Shown here: positions 33,940 to 46,412 of the stretch, in pieces | Position numbering within the stretch: position 1 is the first letter of the stretch | Layout of the letters: each line of letters starts with the position of its first letter | Assembly (NCBI GenBank): GCA_032622095.1 | Contig: CP136067.1 | Coordinates: forward strand, 38,917,549-38,981,548 | Source: Siphonodentalium dalli | Taxonomy: Eukaryota; Mollusca; Scaphopoda; Gadilida; Siphonodentaliidae | DNA: 64,000 nt | Reading direction: 5' to 3' | Program-made: the position numbers and the translations under genes | The notes under the pieces: generated by a model | Seen by the model: only the letters and a program-made list of their open reading frames with translations | Told to the model about the DNA's origin: nothing | Databases searched by the model: none

Positions 33940-34765
33940 TAACCAACCCAGTAACATACAGTCACTCCATATATACACATAAACACCACACAAATGGCAA
34001 GATAGTCACTCACTCTGTGCACACATACACCTGACCCATGACCATATAGTCACTCCCTGTATACCTATTCACCACTTTCATGACCATAAGTCAATCCTTG
34101 TATACCTATTCATCTCACCATTGGCCATACGGTCAATCCCCGTATACCTATTCGCCATATACACCCCATCCATGACCATAGAGTCACTACATGTATACAT
34201 ATGCAATGCCTCTCACCATTGGCGATATAGCCACTCGCTTGATATATGTACCCCTCACCCATGACCATATATATCCACACTTGTGTATACATGTACACCC
34301 CACACATGCCCATACAGCCATGAGTCATCATGTACTAGGTGTACTCATACACTTGACCCATGACCATATAGTCACCCCTGTGTACCTATACTCAACACAT
34401 TCATCATCATACAGTCAATCATTGTATACACATTCACCTCACCATTGGTCATACGTCACTCACTGTATACATGTTCACCAAACCCATGGCAAAATACCGA
34501 TGCAAGATATACATATACCCCCAACCATGAACATAGAATCACGCCAGGTAAACATATGCATCTCACTAATGGCGATATAGCCACTCACTTTATACACATA
34601 TCTCTCCATAACCATACAGCCACACTTATGTATACCCGTACACCCTACACATGACCATGCAGCCATGTAGGCACACCAGGTATACTCCTACACCTTACCC
34701 ATGATCATATAGTCACTCTCTATATACATATTCACCACATTCATGATCATAGCGAGCCCGAAACG
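33940..34765 (+). repeat. Minisatellite of ~42-bp units, array 1
   Basis: Repeats of 'catgaccatatagtcactcc' + 'ctgtatacctattcacc', irregular, about 20 units, also with a 'cattggccatacggtcaat' variant. The same unit forms a second array at 52.04-52.77 kb on the same strand. Translations in it are histidine/threonine-rich artefacts. Confidence 0.88.
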
Positions 34766-35948
34766 AGACCCCGCAGGGGTCTCGTTCGCGAGCGATAAGC
34801 ATATACGTGTACGCGAAATCAACGCTATACTATTCGATGTTTTGGCGGGAAATCTATAAATATCGATTTGTTACTAAATATACTGACCTATTTAAATTAA
34901 CGTTACTTATCAATTGCCAATCAAAATTAACGTTACTTATTAGTTACGACGTTGACCTAGTGACCTAGAGACTACAGACTCCAGTATGATCCAGTATCCG
35001 GTTCCACCTCAAAGTTCATAATAATTAACATAAGTCATAACTGATTATTTATAAGTGGTCAGGAGCAAAGGTGAGTTAGACTCCATTATAAATATCGAAA
35101 TATTGTAAATTTGTGGATGATATTTTTCCATAAATATGTCAACAACTTACATTTGTTACAACTTACAAGAGACGAAAAGTGCTGAAATTCGAAACGGCAA
35201 TTGTAATTTGTAGTAAGTTGTAATTGTTCTGTAAAGGTTTTGTGTTCATATTTCATTCAATTATTACAAATATTTGACTCGAAACACAATTCTAGTTTGC
35301 CTATTGTACATTTGGAGCTTGTCTTTAATTTTCTATAGACGTTTTCACATAAAAGATTGATGGAATAGTGTCGAAGCTCGAAGCCAACAAACCGGAATTA
35401 TATTTATAACTTAATCAACCAATATTCAGCGGTTCCCCTTTAATTTTAAATCGACGGTTACCAAGGAAATCCAAAGTACTGCTCATCCTAACATCGGCGA
35501 GATAAAAAATAGTTCGCAACATTTTTATCATTTGAGTCATTATATTCACACAGGAAAGAAGGAATATAATTATGTAGTGTATTAAATTGTTGGCCAAATT
35601 TGTGTTTTTGTGCAAAAGCGAATGAAATACAAGCTTGTGCAATTTGTGGTGAATTATTACGCAAAACAATTATGTCAATAGTCCGCAGACATGACATTGA
35701 AATGTCTATTTTGTGTAATCTGATCGACAGAACACGAATATTTGTCAAGACGGAGAAATGCACATCACTGTCACTGTGGTAAGCATTTTGTGCCAATTTA
35801 CGAACACCATTTGAACATGATATTTTATAGAAAAGTTTAGCCAGACAAGCCACAACTTGGCACAAGAATGTTCAAAGGTTGCCGACGATTTTCAATTTCA
35901 GCGATTTCGCACAAAAAATAACAAAGTTACAATGGCAATGCCTTTGAC
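34766..35948. other. Mostly unassigned; one longer minus-strand open frame
   Basis: A 34-bp hairpin ('gaaacgagacccc'/'ggggtctcgttcg') lies at about 34757-34792. The minus-strand open frame 35865-35488 (125 codons, including AQACISFAFAQKHKFGQQFN) is the longest non-repeat frame of the window but matches nothing I know, has no visible upstream exon and may be chance. Confidence 0.4.
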
Positions 35949-36086
35949 CACAGAAATTGGAATCACTGACCTTTATGCAATTTTTTGAGATTTTTTTGGA
36001 GTTATAGGCATTAGGGATCCCTAATGCCTATAACTCCAAAAAAATCTCAAAAAATTGCATAAAGGTCAGTGATTCCAATTTCTGTG
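35949..36086. repeat. Perfect 138-bp palindrome without spacer
   Basis: The left arm begins 'cacagaaattggaatcactg' and runs to the centre GGGATCCC at 36014-36021. The right arm is its exact reverse complement, ending 'cagtgattccaatttctgtg'. Each arm is 69 bp, with no mismatch found and no loop. Outside the arms the symmetry stops at once. Confidence 0.93.
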
Positions 36087-36731
36087 ATCGGGGACCTCCG
36101 TATAGTCCAATGTGTATCTATAGTATAGGCTAAGTTGCCCAATACGGCAATAGCCCACTGCTCTGACATATGTATTGGCCTCCCAGTCCCGGCGCTGGTT
36201 ACTCGTGGAAGGTCTGTGTGTTACTCGTGCAACCTGCAGGTACCGGTAGGTCTGTGATGGTTCACGTGTTCATCACGGTTGTACCATAATCGTGGCGCAG
36301 TCTAGTGTTGAAACGATTAGTGAATTTCAAAGTCGACTTAGTCGAGGCCCAAAAGTCACGTTGCGTCGACTAGTCGGTACCCGATATCAAAACTTTCAAA
36401 CATAACATGGTACGGAAAATTCATTGTACATGGCGTACACTGATGACTGATGCAATGACGGTCTATTCGACTCTATTGCATAGCGCATTTCCCTGCATAG
36501 ACACCAATTTATTTGGGAAATAATACAGTAAACATCTTAATATTTATCCAACACACTGAATGTAATTATATAATTAGACATGTGGTGGATAATGATTAAA
36601 AACACAATCATTTATACAGGTTTTAAATTTATTATCGGCGTTCGAGATTTCGTTTAGGGATCACCAATAAACTGGTGCCGAGCGGTGTCACTATAAAATG
36701 TTAATGTTCCGACTAAATACGCCCTATAGTA
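36087..36731. other. No gene recognised
   Basis: Non-coding sequence with no supported open frame, repeat or hairpin beyond short words. Confidence 0.5.
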
Positions 36732-37078
36732 TACCGCTATACTTAAAGTAATTGACCACCAATAATGTGGTGTCACCCCGTTAATATGGCGGTACTATAC
36801 CGCGGTATCCTCCAATACCGCAGTACTGATACCGCTTGTTAACGCGAACAAGTATGTGTGAGTAAATACCTCCCCTAAAAGAGTTCCATGAAAATCACCG
36901 CGGTATTCAACAAAATTAATGCGGTGCCCGCTAAAAGACCACGGTATCATTATCGCCCAATACCGTAACTCCACGCCATGACCGTCGCGATACCGCTACC
37001 GTTTATTACCGGTATCACAGCGGTCATGACCGGGGTATCACTCCGTTTTTCTGGTCAATTACTTTTAGAATAGCGGTA
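36732..37078 (+). mobile_element. TA-flanked MITE, copy 1
   Basis: Ends 'taccgctatacttaaagtaa' and 'ttacttttagaatagcggta' are inverted repeats, and internal words 'ttgaccaccaata', 'gtgtcaccccg' and 'tctggtcaatt' are shared with two further copies (41737-42118 and 45073-45406). Length about 347 bp, no coding capacity. TA at both edges points to a Tc1/mariner-type mobiliser. Confidence 0.85.
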
Positions 37079-38350
37079 GGCTACGACGTTGTAGAATACC
37101 GGTACGATAACCTAAACCAGTTCTTAAATCCAGTATCATTTATATACGGTAGCACCAATGACGTCACCTTAACTTCATCCTTAAGCGACCTTCACACAGA
37201 TCGCATCATAACCCGACGGTGCGAGATGAATTGAAATATACACAGTGTCTAGATCAAAGCGGTCTCCGACAAACGATAAAGCCGCATCAATCATTGCCAT
37301 CATGTCGCAGTGATGTCTTTGACCTCAAACGACGAGTGAGATATTGTCTTGTCAATTTCATTCTTTCAATTAATAGTCGGGTCACCATCTATATTAGTAC
37401 TAGTAACACTGTCAATTCCGGGTGCCACCAAACGTTATACTTACCGTAACTTACACGCAGTTTACACCGTTTATGCCGGAATCATTAAATTATTCCCCTA
37501 CCTAAGTTGAGCTATGTGTACAGTGTCATTGACACTTTCATTTTTAGGAACCACCGTCAGTCCGTCGTACATTCCTACTTTTATATTGCTTTTTTGTTTG
37601 CATGTTAAATTAATAGCTACAAATATTATAACCATGACATCGCCGAGAACTGTGCTTGTATTGAATACATTGTGCTCATTAGTCATTACCGGTGGTTTAT
37701 GATGCACTTTATTAACACAAAAATTACATCAGCCGATGCCTCAAACAAGCAGCGATAGCAGTTAACCAGCACCCAGCCAATATGGCAATAGGCCATATTA
37801 CGGAATACTTCTACTGATGTTATTATTATTATGTACGATTAATCGATTATAGTTGATTATTGACGACCAATTATCAAAATCAATAATCGTGGCACCTCTA
37901 TATATATATTGTATATTGTGTTACTCAGCTCAATCAAATTTTGTTTTTTAATTTAAAATTTGAAACGATATAAATATATTAAAAAAAATTTCAGGCACAT
38001 ATATAGATTTTGTACTATATATAGATTTTTTACTTTCAACCCTTGTTGGGACCCACCCACCCCACGTCCAATTTTTTTTCCATTTTTTTTGTAGCTCCTG
38101 GGGAGGTCGGGAAAAAATTTCAGGCACTTATATGATGATTTTTTTTACAGCGGCCATCTTGGATTTCAAAATTTGGAACCCGATAACTGGACCACCCAGC
38201 CTGGAAACAAATTTGTTCACCCACCCCCCTTTTAACACTGAAACAGAGATTTGAGGGGGGGGGGGTGAATTCAGCTGTACATAGTGATATATGAATTTCT
38301 GTGCATATTATTTATCATGGATGTTAACATTGACATGTACCATAAATAGG
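37079..38350. other. No gene recognised
   Basis: AT-rich DNA with poly-T/poly-G tracts near 37980-38270. The phrase 'agttgagcta.tgtacagtgtcattg.cactttcat' near 37505 recurs at about 43400, marking the end of a dispersed element. Confidence 0.45.
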
Positions 38351-38352
38351 AA

Positions 38353-38770
38353 CAAGTCATTTTGAGGTCATTCGGCCAAAAAACATGGCTGCCAGTGGCC
38401 ATCTTGGATTTCAAAATTTGCAACAAAATACAACACAATAACTGCATGGAGTCAGTTTAGCAGTTAGAATTACATTATTTCTCTTATTCTAAGGTGTTTT
38501 AAGTCAAACTCTGACATTGCGAAAAAAAACTTGCAGGAAAAATGTTTATCCCCCCCCTGTTTTTGGCAGATTTTTATGACAATTTGTTTACCCCCGCCCC
38601 CCCCCCCCCAAGTCATTTTGAGGTCATTCGGCCAAAAAACATGGCTGCCAGTGGTCATCTTATATTTCAAAATTTGCAACAAAATACAACATGATAACTG
38701 CCTGTAGTCAGTTTAGCAGTTAGAATTACATAATTTCTCTTATTCTAAGGTGTTTTAAGCCAAACTCATT
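38353..38770 (+). repeat. Two units of the 'aaaaaacatggctgcc' repeat
   Basis: 'aagtcattttgaggtcattc' + 'ggccaaaaaacatggctgcc' occur near 38356 and 38610, each followed by 'tttcaaaatttgcaacaaaa' and 'agtcagtttagcagttagaa'. The unit is about 256 bp. Family members lie at 42.5-43.3 and 45.6-46.25 kb. Confidence 0.85.
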
Positions 38771-39429
38771 GCAAAAACAGCTAAAAGACTTGCAGGAAAA
38801 AAAATGGTGAGTTGCGGAAAAAATTGTTTGTTGGTCCCATGGATGACCCACCTCCCCGATATACCGGTACATGCCTGGAATTATTTTTTTTTGCCCACCT
38901 CGGAGTTTACTCCTGCTCGCATTAATGTTTTACTTTATCGATGTACATGTACTAGTACATGTATGGTAAGATGTATTGCATCGAGTTACTGGATATGGAT
39001 TTGGGGTTTTATATCATCAAAACACGTCATTGGTAGAGTGTCCCATATAGAATGACCCATGTTTTTTGTTCAAATTCTCGAGAAGTGTCTGCAGTAAAAG
39101 TTTTACTGAATGAAACTTAAATTTACCCCAAAATTCCAAATGCAATCAACTAAGATTGTGTTTTTCTCAAGAACTGATATCTGAATTTTCTCCGAACTAC
39201 TGCCACAGCATACTTTAAATAGGCATTGCCTATCATATACATCTTCCATTGGTTGGTATAACTTCTAAATTGACTACATGTACATGTACTTTTATCTAAT
39301 TAGACTAGCCCTGGTGTGGAAAATTCTTAAATTTTATAGCCCGATGTGCTGTTTACCGACGCCTGCACCGGGGTTTACTGTCCGCAGTTGGTATTCTAGG
39401 ATGACCAGCATGTTAATTTTGTGAGGTAA

Positions 39430-40124
39430 ACAAACTTAACAAGAAAACCCGTGAAAACAAAACAAAATCATATTTAATGTTTTAAGTTATTTCCTTCATA
39501 AAAAGGATCTTCGTGATAATGAACCCTCTCAATACTTTAGAATATAGAATTAACCTTAAAATAACAAAAACCTTCGGAATAGAGAACCTTCGGAATAGAG
39601 AACCTTCGGAATAGCGAACCTTCGGAATAGTGAACCTTCGGAATAGTGAACCTTCGGAATAGCGAACATTCAGAGAACCTTCGGAATAGTGGACCTTCGG
39701 GATAGCGAACCTTCGGAATAGAGACATGCCCCCAATATTCATATTATATGCCCAGAGTTAAAAGGTATGGGCCCATAAATTTCTAAATTTTGCCCTTAAA
39801 ATATTGAACCCCAAATTGGAGCCCGCACAGAACAGAACTTAAGTCAACTGTACCTGTGTCATGTCCCAATGCAGGAGGGTCCATATATACCGCAACATTC
39901 ATATTATATGCCAAGAATTCAAGGTATGGGCACACGTAATGACATTAAATCTCAAGAAAACCCGCGAGAACAAAACAAAATCACATTTAATGTTTTAAGT
40001 TATTTTCTTCATAAAAAGAATTTTCGTGATAATGAACCCTCTCAATACTTTAGAATATAGAATTAACCTTAAACAAAAACCTTCGGAATAGTGAACCTTC
40101 GAAATAGCAAATATTCAGAATAGA
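39430..40124 (+). repeat. Dispersed element copies 2 and 3 with 16-bp minisatellite
   Basis: Homologous to 10.67-11.1 kb. The 'aaccttcggaatagNg' unit is expanded to about ten copies at 39573-39720. A second start of the element occurs at 39.95 kb ('cgtaatgacattaaatctca'). It is interrupted at 40124 by the hAT-like element and resumes at 41545. Confidence 0.82.
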
Positions 40125-41544
40125 CAGGGTTTCCGCCAGGGGGAAATAAATGAGTCCGTATTGGAGAAACACATAACGCGACGGGACGACCATGGTTCGT
40201 CCTGTCAGGCGAAAATTTTGTTATTTGACACTTAAAAGTAGCCATTTCCTTGCACCTGAGTGTCCCACAAAGCAATCCAAAGCTACATATATTATGCAAG
40301 TCGATCATTTCTGTGGGTGCATTAATTCTGTTGATGGTATACAAATAATTAATCATGTGATTACGTACGTATAAGACTGCCGTCTGATTGAATACTCTAT
40401 AAATAACGAGCTACGAGTTACAGTGTTTACACATTTATAACTTACAATAAGATATAATGAATATAAACACTAAAAGGCATCTACGCATTGACCAATAATA
40501 CCACGCAAGGAGAATTGAATAAATTATTTTTTAGAATTTCAGGTAGCGTCCGTGGAAATTAAACTGACAGGATTATGTACATGTATTCTGTCAATCGTAA
40601 AACTCTTTGTGCGCTGTGACGTCATACTGCAGGGTTTGTCTGGAGTATATTTTTATAGCGGCGAAATACGAATGGTAGCGAAGTCTTTCACTCGGAACGC
40701 GTAGCTTGTTCAATAGACTGTATAGGCCAACAACTGACGATTGACCGCAGCTATAGAACAGTTTTAGCCAACGTTTTGTAAAATATAATTGAGTTTCGGC
40801 TGGAAATGTGAACATGTGCGTCGTTGATTGTGCTTGGGGACCCAGGCGGGACAACGATACTATTATTGACTGTACTTTGACTTTATCTCCATATTGGGGG
40901 GGGGGGGTATGTGTTTGTGTTTATCCTCCATGTGTGTAATATGGCTCAAATGAATGGTGTTGTCACTATGAATTCGCGCTATAAAGACAGGACAGGTTCC
41001 GTATTATTGTGAAATAAATCACTTTGGGATTTTGTTGAGTATGCATGGCAATATACGCATAATAATCAACACACGTAGAGAATCACATGTTTTTTTCAGG
41101 AACTTCACTGACATCGAACTCAAAACAAATGATAATACAGCAATAAGATAAATGATCAACATTGAGTAGTTTCATCCACGAAAATCCCGTGCATAAAAAT
41201 GTCCCGACTCAGCAATTGGGTGTTCTTTGATCCAATTATGTAATTGTACGATAGGACGGGGTCTTCGAGTCTGAGTAGTTTCATCCATGGAATCCCGTGC
41301 ACAAAAACATCCATACTCAACAGTCCGGCATTCTTTGATGTTACAGCGACATGTATTACGCTGTATCTAATGTCGCTATTTGACCCGCTTTTTCACCAGT
41401 ATTCTGTTTAACTCCCGTTGCAGCCAAATTTTTTTTTTACGACATATTGCTACTGACATTTGGTACATGCATGAATCAAACAGATCATCTGCGAGGGGAA
41501 TGGGTCCGTGTGACGGACCCGCAGCCGGCCTGGCGGAAACCCTG
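40125..41544. mobile_element. hAT-like non-autonomous element, copy 1
   Basis: The ends are inverted: 'cagggtttccgccagg' at the left and 'cctggcggaaaccctg' at the right. GAATAGA flanks both sides, though the target itself is repetitive, so the exact target duplication is ambiguous. Starting with CAG and ending with CTG is usual for hAT elements. 1420 bp, with no transposase frame visible. It splits the 'accttcggaatag' element, and a nearly full inverted copy is at 47521-48929. Confidence 0.82.
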
Positions 41545-41736
41545 GAATAGAGAACCTTCGGAATAGTGGACCTTCAGAATAGCGACCTTCAGAATAGAGA
41601 CATGTCCCCCAATTACACCGGTGGCGTAAACACATGTGCTAATCTTTGTCGGACTATCGTGACTCTATCGGTACGGTTTACTCAAGTACGAGAAATACCT
41701 AATCACCCATAATGCATTCGCCCATTGGTCCACGCG
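41545..41736 (+). repeat. Continuation of the interrupted dispersed element
   Basis: Carries 'gaaccttcggaatagtgg', 'caattacaccggtggcgtaa' and 'cacccataatgcattcgccc', as at 10.92-11.08 kb. It is broken again at 41737 by a MITE and finishes at 42119-42155. Confidence 0.82.
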
Positions 41737-42118
41737 TACCGCTATACTTAAAGTAATTGACCACCAATAACGGGGTGTCACCCCGTTAATACCGCGGCAC
41801 TATACCGCAGTATCCTCCAATACCGCGGTACTGATACCGCTTGTTAATGCGAACAAGTATGTGGGAGTAAATATCTCCCCTCAAAGAGTTCCATGAAAAT
41901 CACCGCGGTATTCAAAAAAATTAATGCGGTGCCCGCTAAAAGACCGCGGTATTCAAAAAAATTAATGCGGTGCCCGCTAAAAGACTGCGGTATCATTATC
42001 GCCCAATACCGTAACTCCACCGCCGTGACCATCTCGCTACCGTTTATTACCGGTATCACCGCGGTCATGACCGGGTATCACCCCGTTTTTCTGGTCAATT
42101 ACTTTGAGAATAGCGGTA
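41737..42118 (+). mobile_element. TA-flanked MITE, copy 2, with internal 43-bp duplication
   Basis: Same ends as the copies at 36.7 and 45.1 kb. The 11-kb copy of the host element lacks it: 'ggtccactcgtaaataaaat' there against 'ggtccacgcg-TA...TA-taaaat' here, so the insertion used a TA target. A 43-bp segment with 'ttaatgcggtgcccgctaaa' is tandemly duplicated at about 41905-41990. Confidence 0.9.
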
Positions 42119-42559
42119 TATAAAATTACCAAAACATCTTACACCTGTGGCGTAAATGAAAGCAAATTTCAATTAGGCCAAAACTTTGTCTGGATGGCAG
42201 CCTTCTTAATTCAGATTGTTTGGTCTAACTGGGCTGTCACTCAGGTTCAATTAGTCATTTACTTACCGGGTAGGACAATATAGTATCATCAGGGGTGGCC
42301 GGTGGGGGCTGGAAATATCTACAGTTCACATTAATGGTAGTATGCCCGTATAGAAGCGTCGTATATGGGCAGCACAAAAGGGGACGGGTAGCGGAGCGCG
42401 TTACAGGCCCCTGTGGTTTTTAGCTCAACTTACTTTGTAAGTTTGAGCTATTGCCATTGGTTGGCGTCCGTATGTGCGTGTGTCCGTCAACAATTTCCTT
42501 TGGCGCGGGCTACATGTCGTACCTTTTGTCTGGTCTTTATGAAATTGTCATGAATGTTG

Positions 42560-43330
42560 ACATTGACATGTAGATGGGAACGAATGATTTTGGGGTCGTT
42601 TGGCCAAAAAACATGGCCACCAGCAGCCATCTTGGATTTTACTCTTTACATGTACATGACTAAATCCTTTGGAGTGGGCTACAGGTCATAGCTTTGGTCG
42701 GATCTTCATTAAATTTGTCATGGATGTTAACAATGACATGTAGTTGGGTACAAGTCGTTTTGGTGTTATTTGGCCAAAAAACATTGCCGCCAGCAGCCAT
42801 CTTGGATTTTACTATTTGCATGACTAAATCCTTTGACACAGGCTACAGGTCGTACCTTTGGTCAGATCATTATGAGATTTGTCATGGCTGTTGACATTGA
42901 CATGTACCCGGTAGATGGGAACGAGTCATTTTGGTGTCGGTCGGCCAAAAAACATGGCTGCCAGCGGCCATCTTGGATTTCAAAATTCAATCCATTAGCA
43001 CGGCCTACAGGTCTTATCTTTTGTCGGATCATCATTAAATTTATCATGGATGTTAATATTGACATGTAGATGGGAACGGGTAATTTTGGGGTCGTTCGGT
43101 CGAAAAATATGGCCGCCAGCAGCAATCTTGGATTTTACTCTTTGCATGACTAAATCCTTTGGCAAGGGCTACAAGTCATATCTTTTGTCGGATCATCATG
43201 AAATTTGTGATGGATGTTAACAATGACATGTAAATGGGAACGAGTCTTTTTGGGGTCATTTGGCAAAAAAGCATGGCTGCTGGTGGCCATCTTGGATTTT
43301 AATCTTTGCATAACTACCGGTAGGCCTTTC
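42560..43330 (+). repeat. Five units of the 'aaaaaacatggctgcc' repeat
   Basis: Units with 'catgactaaatcctttgg', 'ggatgttaacaatgacatgt' and 'ggccaaaaaacatggc.gcca' recur about every 150-175 bp, near 42575, 42745, 42920, 43075 and 43235. Copies differ by 10 percent or more by eye. Translations are artefacts. Confidence 0.85.
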
Positions 43331-45072
43331 AACTTTCCACATTCCTAATCACTCCATTGACCTTAACACATGAAATTATTCCCTTTCCAAGTTGAGCTAC
43401 AGTGTCATTGGCACTTTCATCAGTAATGTGTTTACTGTTGTAAGGCCAAAATAAATTGAATGCGTGTTTCCGTTAACGAGCCCAAAAAAATATGGGCTGC
43501 TGGCGATAGGCTTTTCATTTTATTTTATTTTTTCATTTTATTTTGTTATGGTCTCGTGTGGGCCATACCTAACCACCATCAATTTCATCAAACACCATAC
43601 AATGACCCAGAGCAACTGATATATTGAGGGGAAACATATAAAACAGTTAAACAGTAGACAGTTACTAAAATTACTTTAATAAACCTGAAACAGGCACTGC
43701 CTTGCCATGTGGCTTGGCCACAACAGGCATCAGTCCTGCATTGAAACAATTAATACAAATAGGGAAAACTGTCCTGTAATGTTTTTTCAGAGATGTTTTT
43801 ACATCCCATTGGGAGTCCTGCACAATGGGGACAGGTATCAATGGCCCCAAGGGCTGCCCCATAATATCCCAATTCTATTGGAGACCGAGAAACAATATCC
43901 CAACGCAGGTGGGAGCGAAGAGGAGCGATAACTTGTGATCTTCCAGTATAGCGTCCGGTCGTAATTTGACTTTCGTTTGAAGAGTGACGATGTGGCTTTG
44001 CGAAAAATATATAAATATATCAAAGATATCATTTATTTCAAGGTGAATCAGATAAAATGGAACCACGTGTACACAGTTTGGTTAACAGTGCGGTCGGTCG
44101 GTTTATAGATTGATTTTTTTTATTTAAAACCAATCAAATGAACTTGGGTCCGTGGGTTTTGAAGACGGTCGGTTGGGTTACAGGAACCATGCATTCAATT
44201 TGTTTTGGCCTAATTGTGACATTTACATGTATATTCGAAATTTAGCTTTTAATTGCTTTAAATCCTGGATACATCTCGGTTGAAGTGGTAACCTTAAGAC
44301 AGAGTTGGTGGTTAACGCAGTATTTATCAGAGTGACACCACTTTGCAGGTGATCAATTACTTTAAGGATAGCTGTGAGTGCTCTCGTTGTATTTTCCTCA
44401 TGGTAATGACTGACCGTTCAGCACATTTTCAAACTTTTTTCTCGGGTGTACGCACACATGAGCGCAGCAAGCATTGAGTAACTCCACACGCTATCTAATG
44501 GTAGATGTAGATAATAAATCCCCCATGTGCATCACATAGATACGCTATATACATGTAGATACCTGGTGCATCATTACTCATCACCTCGTGGGGGGGGGGG
44601 GGGTGTATATATTCCCAGGTACATCTTTAGTTCTTTACTCATCACTCTTTCAATAAAATTTGTTGAGAGTGACCCTTTAACTCTTCAGCCAATATAGAAT
44701 TTCATGCAATTTTAAAGTAATGCCGTAGAAGATAAGTGTCAATTTTGAACAGGACAATTTTTTGGCTGTGCACTGGATTGCATAATCCCAAAGTTTCCAC
44801 AATGACAGGGAAATAGTGTATTTGGCACTGTCAAATTCAACTATAATTGATGGGCCTAAATATACCTACAATAAATATGTAGAAACGTCACAATGATTTG
44901 CGCATGTTCTCTTCAAACCCACCATCCCAGGTGACAGGTATATGGGTGGACATGGTGATTCAACATGTACGCATACCGTACATGTACATGTATGTAGTCG
45001 GTCAGATACTGGTAGCTTGTTAAAACCAGATGTTTGGGTCCTGCAAATATTTGATAAACAATTAGATTTATA
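43331..45072. other. Mostly unassigned; possible small coding relic near 43.7 kb
   Basis: On the minus strand, 43874-43671 is open after an AG-like site and contains SQWDVKTSLKKHYRT and CINCFNAGLMPVV, a CxxC-bearing peptide that looks more protein-like than its neighbours. I do not recognise it, and it may be a repeat-borne fragment. The rest has poly-G near 44590 and no supported gene. Confidence 0.35.
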
Positions 45073-45406
45073 TACCGCTATACTTAAAGTAATTGACCAC
45101 CAATAACGTGGTGTCACCCCGTTAATACCGCGATACTATACCGCAGTATCCTCCAATACCGCGGTACTGATACCGCTTGTTAATGCGAACAAGTACCGGT
45201 ATGTGGGAGTAAATACCTCCCCTCAAAGAGTTCCATGAAAATCACCGCGGTATTCCAAAAAATTAATGCGGTATCATTATCGCCCAATACCGTAACTCCA
45301 CCGCCGTGACCATCTCGATACCGCTACCGTTTATTACCGGTATCACCGCGGTCATGACCGGGGTATCACCCCGTTTTTCTGGTCAATTACTTTGAGAATA
45401 GCGGTA
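45073..45406 (+). mobile_element. TA-flanked MITE, copy 3
   Basis: 334 bp with ends 'taccgctatacttaaagtaa' and 'actttgagaatagcggta'. It lacks part of the 'tgcggtgcccgctaaaagac' segment present in copies 1 and 2. No coding capacity. Confidence 0.88.
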
Positions 45407-45589
45407 TCACTGATGTAATGTTGTTCATTGAAATTTCAAGCAAAAAAAAAAATGAAAAAAAAATACTAATAACAACTGTACCATGTTGCATCCAACCAAC
45501 ACCCAAACTACCCCCCCCCCCTCCCCCCAGCTCCTAGCTAAAGTTTTAGCCAGACTTTACAAAAGTTAACATTTTTTTTCAAATTTCTG

Positions 45590-46255
45590 GGAAAAACACA
45601 TGGCTGCTAACAGCAATATTTGTTTGCACTCTTTGTATGACTAAATCCTTTGGCACACCCTACAGGCAACATCTCTCATCCAATCATCACCAAACATAAT
45701 ATGGATTCTCGGATTGACATCTACATGTAAATGAGAGATTACCATTCCCCCTCCCCCCCCCCCCCGAAATTCTGGTAAAAAAACATGGCTGCCAACAGCC
45801 ATCTTGTTTTTACTCTTTGTGTTGACTAAATCCTTTAGCACACCCTACATGTAACATCTCTCATCTGATCGTCACAAAACTTCATATGGATCTTCGGGGT
45901 GACATCTTGATGGGAGCTATCCATTTTTTCCGAATTCTGTTAAAAAAAACATGGCTGCCAGCGGCCATGCTGGATTTCAAGCATGAAGTTCACAATTATT
46001 AGTGAAATGTTTTGAAAATTTACGGGTACATGTATGTTGGGGATATCACCTCTAGATGGGAACTATTGAATTTAAACGATTTTCGATGAAAAACATGGCC
46101 ACTGGCAGGCATCTTGTATTTCACTCTTTGCATCACTAAATTCTTTGGCACACTCTAAAGGCCACAACCCTAATTCGATTGTCATCAAACTTAGTATGGA
46201 TTCTCGAGGTGACCTCTATATGGGAGATTATCATTGTTGACATACAAACATCCCC
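45590..46255 (+). repeat. Four units of the 'aaaaaacatggctgcc' repeat
   Basis: Units carry 'ctaaatcctttggcacaccc', 'acatctctcatc', 'atatggattctcg' and 'aaacatggctgcca'. It is the most diverged array of this family. A poly-C run lies at 45750-45766. Confidence 0.8.
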
Positions 46256-46284
46256 GCGGTTGTGGGGTTTCACACCTGTAGAGG

Positions 46285-46412
46285 TACCACTATAATCAAT
46301 TGACTGGAAAAACGGGGTGGTACCCCGATAAAGACCATTGTATTGCTGGTAGTATACGGTATCCACAGCGGTATCAAGATGGTCACTGCGGTGGAGTTAC
46401 GGTACCGTTTTG
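46285..46412 (-). mobile_element. Diverged fragment of the TA-flanked MITE
   Basis: 'tgactggaaaaacggggtgg' and 'ggtcactgcggtggagttac' correspond to the complement of the MITE's 'ccccgtttttctggtca' and its central part. Ends are missing. Identification is by shared words only. Confidence 0.55.

Noticed and set aside
34110-34666. Overlapping open frames on both strands
   Set aside because: They come from the 42-bp minisatellite; open frames on both strands at once are expected from a stop-poor repeat.
39482-39742. Protein with repeated 'IPKVRYSEGSLFRRF' motif
   Set aside because: Translation of the 16-bp 'aaccttcggaatagNg' minisatellite.
42694-43332. Small proteins in the 42.7-43.3 kb region
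   Set aside because: They repeat with the 'aaaaaacatggctgcc' tandem units and are translation artefacts.
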